Shown piece after piece: positions 63,989-64,000 of a stretch of 64,000 bases of DNA. How positions within the stretch are numbered: the first letter of the stretch is position 1; every line of letters starts with the position of its first letter. The position numbers were made by a program, and so were the translations under genes. The notes under the pieces are model-generated. The model was not told the DNA's origin. It saw nothing but the letters and a program-made list of their open reading frames with translations, and searched no databases. This DNA is from Carnegiea gigantea (lineage: Eukaryota > Streptophyta > Magnoliopsida > Caryophyllales > Cactaceae): NCBI GenBank assembly GCA_029747015.1, contig JAKOGI010001571.1:149115-213114 (forward strand), in the 5' to 3' direction.

Positions 63989-64000
63989 GCTCTGATACCA
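63989..64000 (-). promoter_or_regulatory. Primer binding site of L (initiator Met tRNA)
   Basis: Plus strand GCTCTGATACCA forms the last 12 bases of the window. Confidence 0.9.

Larger units (their letters stand above)
61667..64000 (-). mobile_element. Element L: non-autonomous LTR retrotransposon (5' LTR beyond window)
   Basis: 3' LTR 61667-62795, one intact ORF, leader with dyads and a primer site at the very last 12 bases of the window; the 5' LTR must start just outside. The internal region is about 1.2 kb with no protease, RT or integrase. U3 and the LTR-encoded tail match H. Candidate TSD AAAGT at 61662-61666; the partner is not visible. Confidence 0.9.

Overview
The window looks like plant nuclear DNA made almost entirely of nested Ty3/gypsy LTR retrotransposons. 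I found no host gene, rRNA, functional tRNA gene or CRISPR array. The Gag, protease, RT, RNase H and integrase remnants belong to one related set of families. The integrase C-terminus ([14 protein letters not shown] followed by an acidic GE(D/N)D segment), the absence of a canonical chromodomain, initiator-Met tRNA primer sites (TGGTATCAGAGC) and LTRs bounded by TGATG...CATCA point to the CRM clade of chromoviruses. That clade includes the centromeric retrotransposons of plants, so a centromeric or pericentromeric origin is plausible but unproven. The species cannot be named from the sequence.

Layout, outermost first. Element A (minus, 1-808) is interrupted by B (minus, LTR 809-1891, integrase to 2746). 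B is interrupted at 2747 by a plus-strand tandem C/X: truncated LTR, C pol remnant, shared LTR 6825-7641 + 14404-~14880, then X gag-pol, which is cut into five pieces and runs to 61666. Inside C/X lie solo LTR S1 (3948-5068, TSD CCCCC), D (7642-14403, TSD TTAAG), E (15130-22154, TSD CCTTT), G (minus, 22958-44175, TSD CCCAA), the M array (minus, 44294-60573, TSD ATTAC) and L (minus, 61667 to beyond the window end). G carries H (23416-30351, TSD ATAAG) and I (35204-41862, TSD CTCAT). I carries solo LTR S2 (39616-40770, TSD CCTTT). The M array carries the plus-strand J/K array (52103-59040). Every coding region of the autonomous elements has nonsense mutations or frameshifts. Many nonsense changes are of the C-to-T or G-to-A type expected of methylated, silenced repeats.

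The most interesting pattern is four autonomous/non-autonomous pairs that share LTRs and, where present, Gag. These are C with I, D with M, G with J/K, and H with L. In each partner the RT, RNase H and integrase are missing. They are replaced by a short family-specific tail after an acidic linker, while LTRs, primer site and polypurine tract are kept. I and L still have uninterrupted ORFs (233 and 410 codons).

Four cis features recur across families. (1) Paired GC-rich dyads (GGCACGG-Y-CGTGC, then GGCACGGGG...CCGTGC) occur in the leader or U5, often as ~72-87-nt tandem repeats. (2) A small inverted repeat sits at the first bases of U3, next to the polypurine tract. (3) The pol (or gag-tail) reading frame continues through the polypurine tract into the 3' LTR, with a recurrent PGF(V/C) motif. 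(4) LTR-internal-LTR-internal tandem arrays occur in three families.
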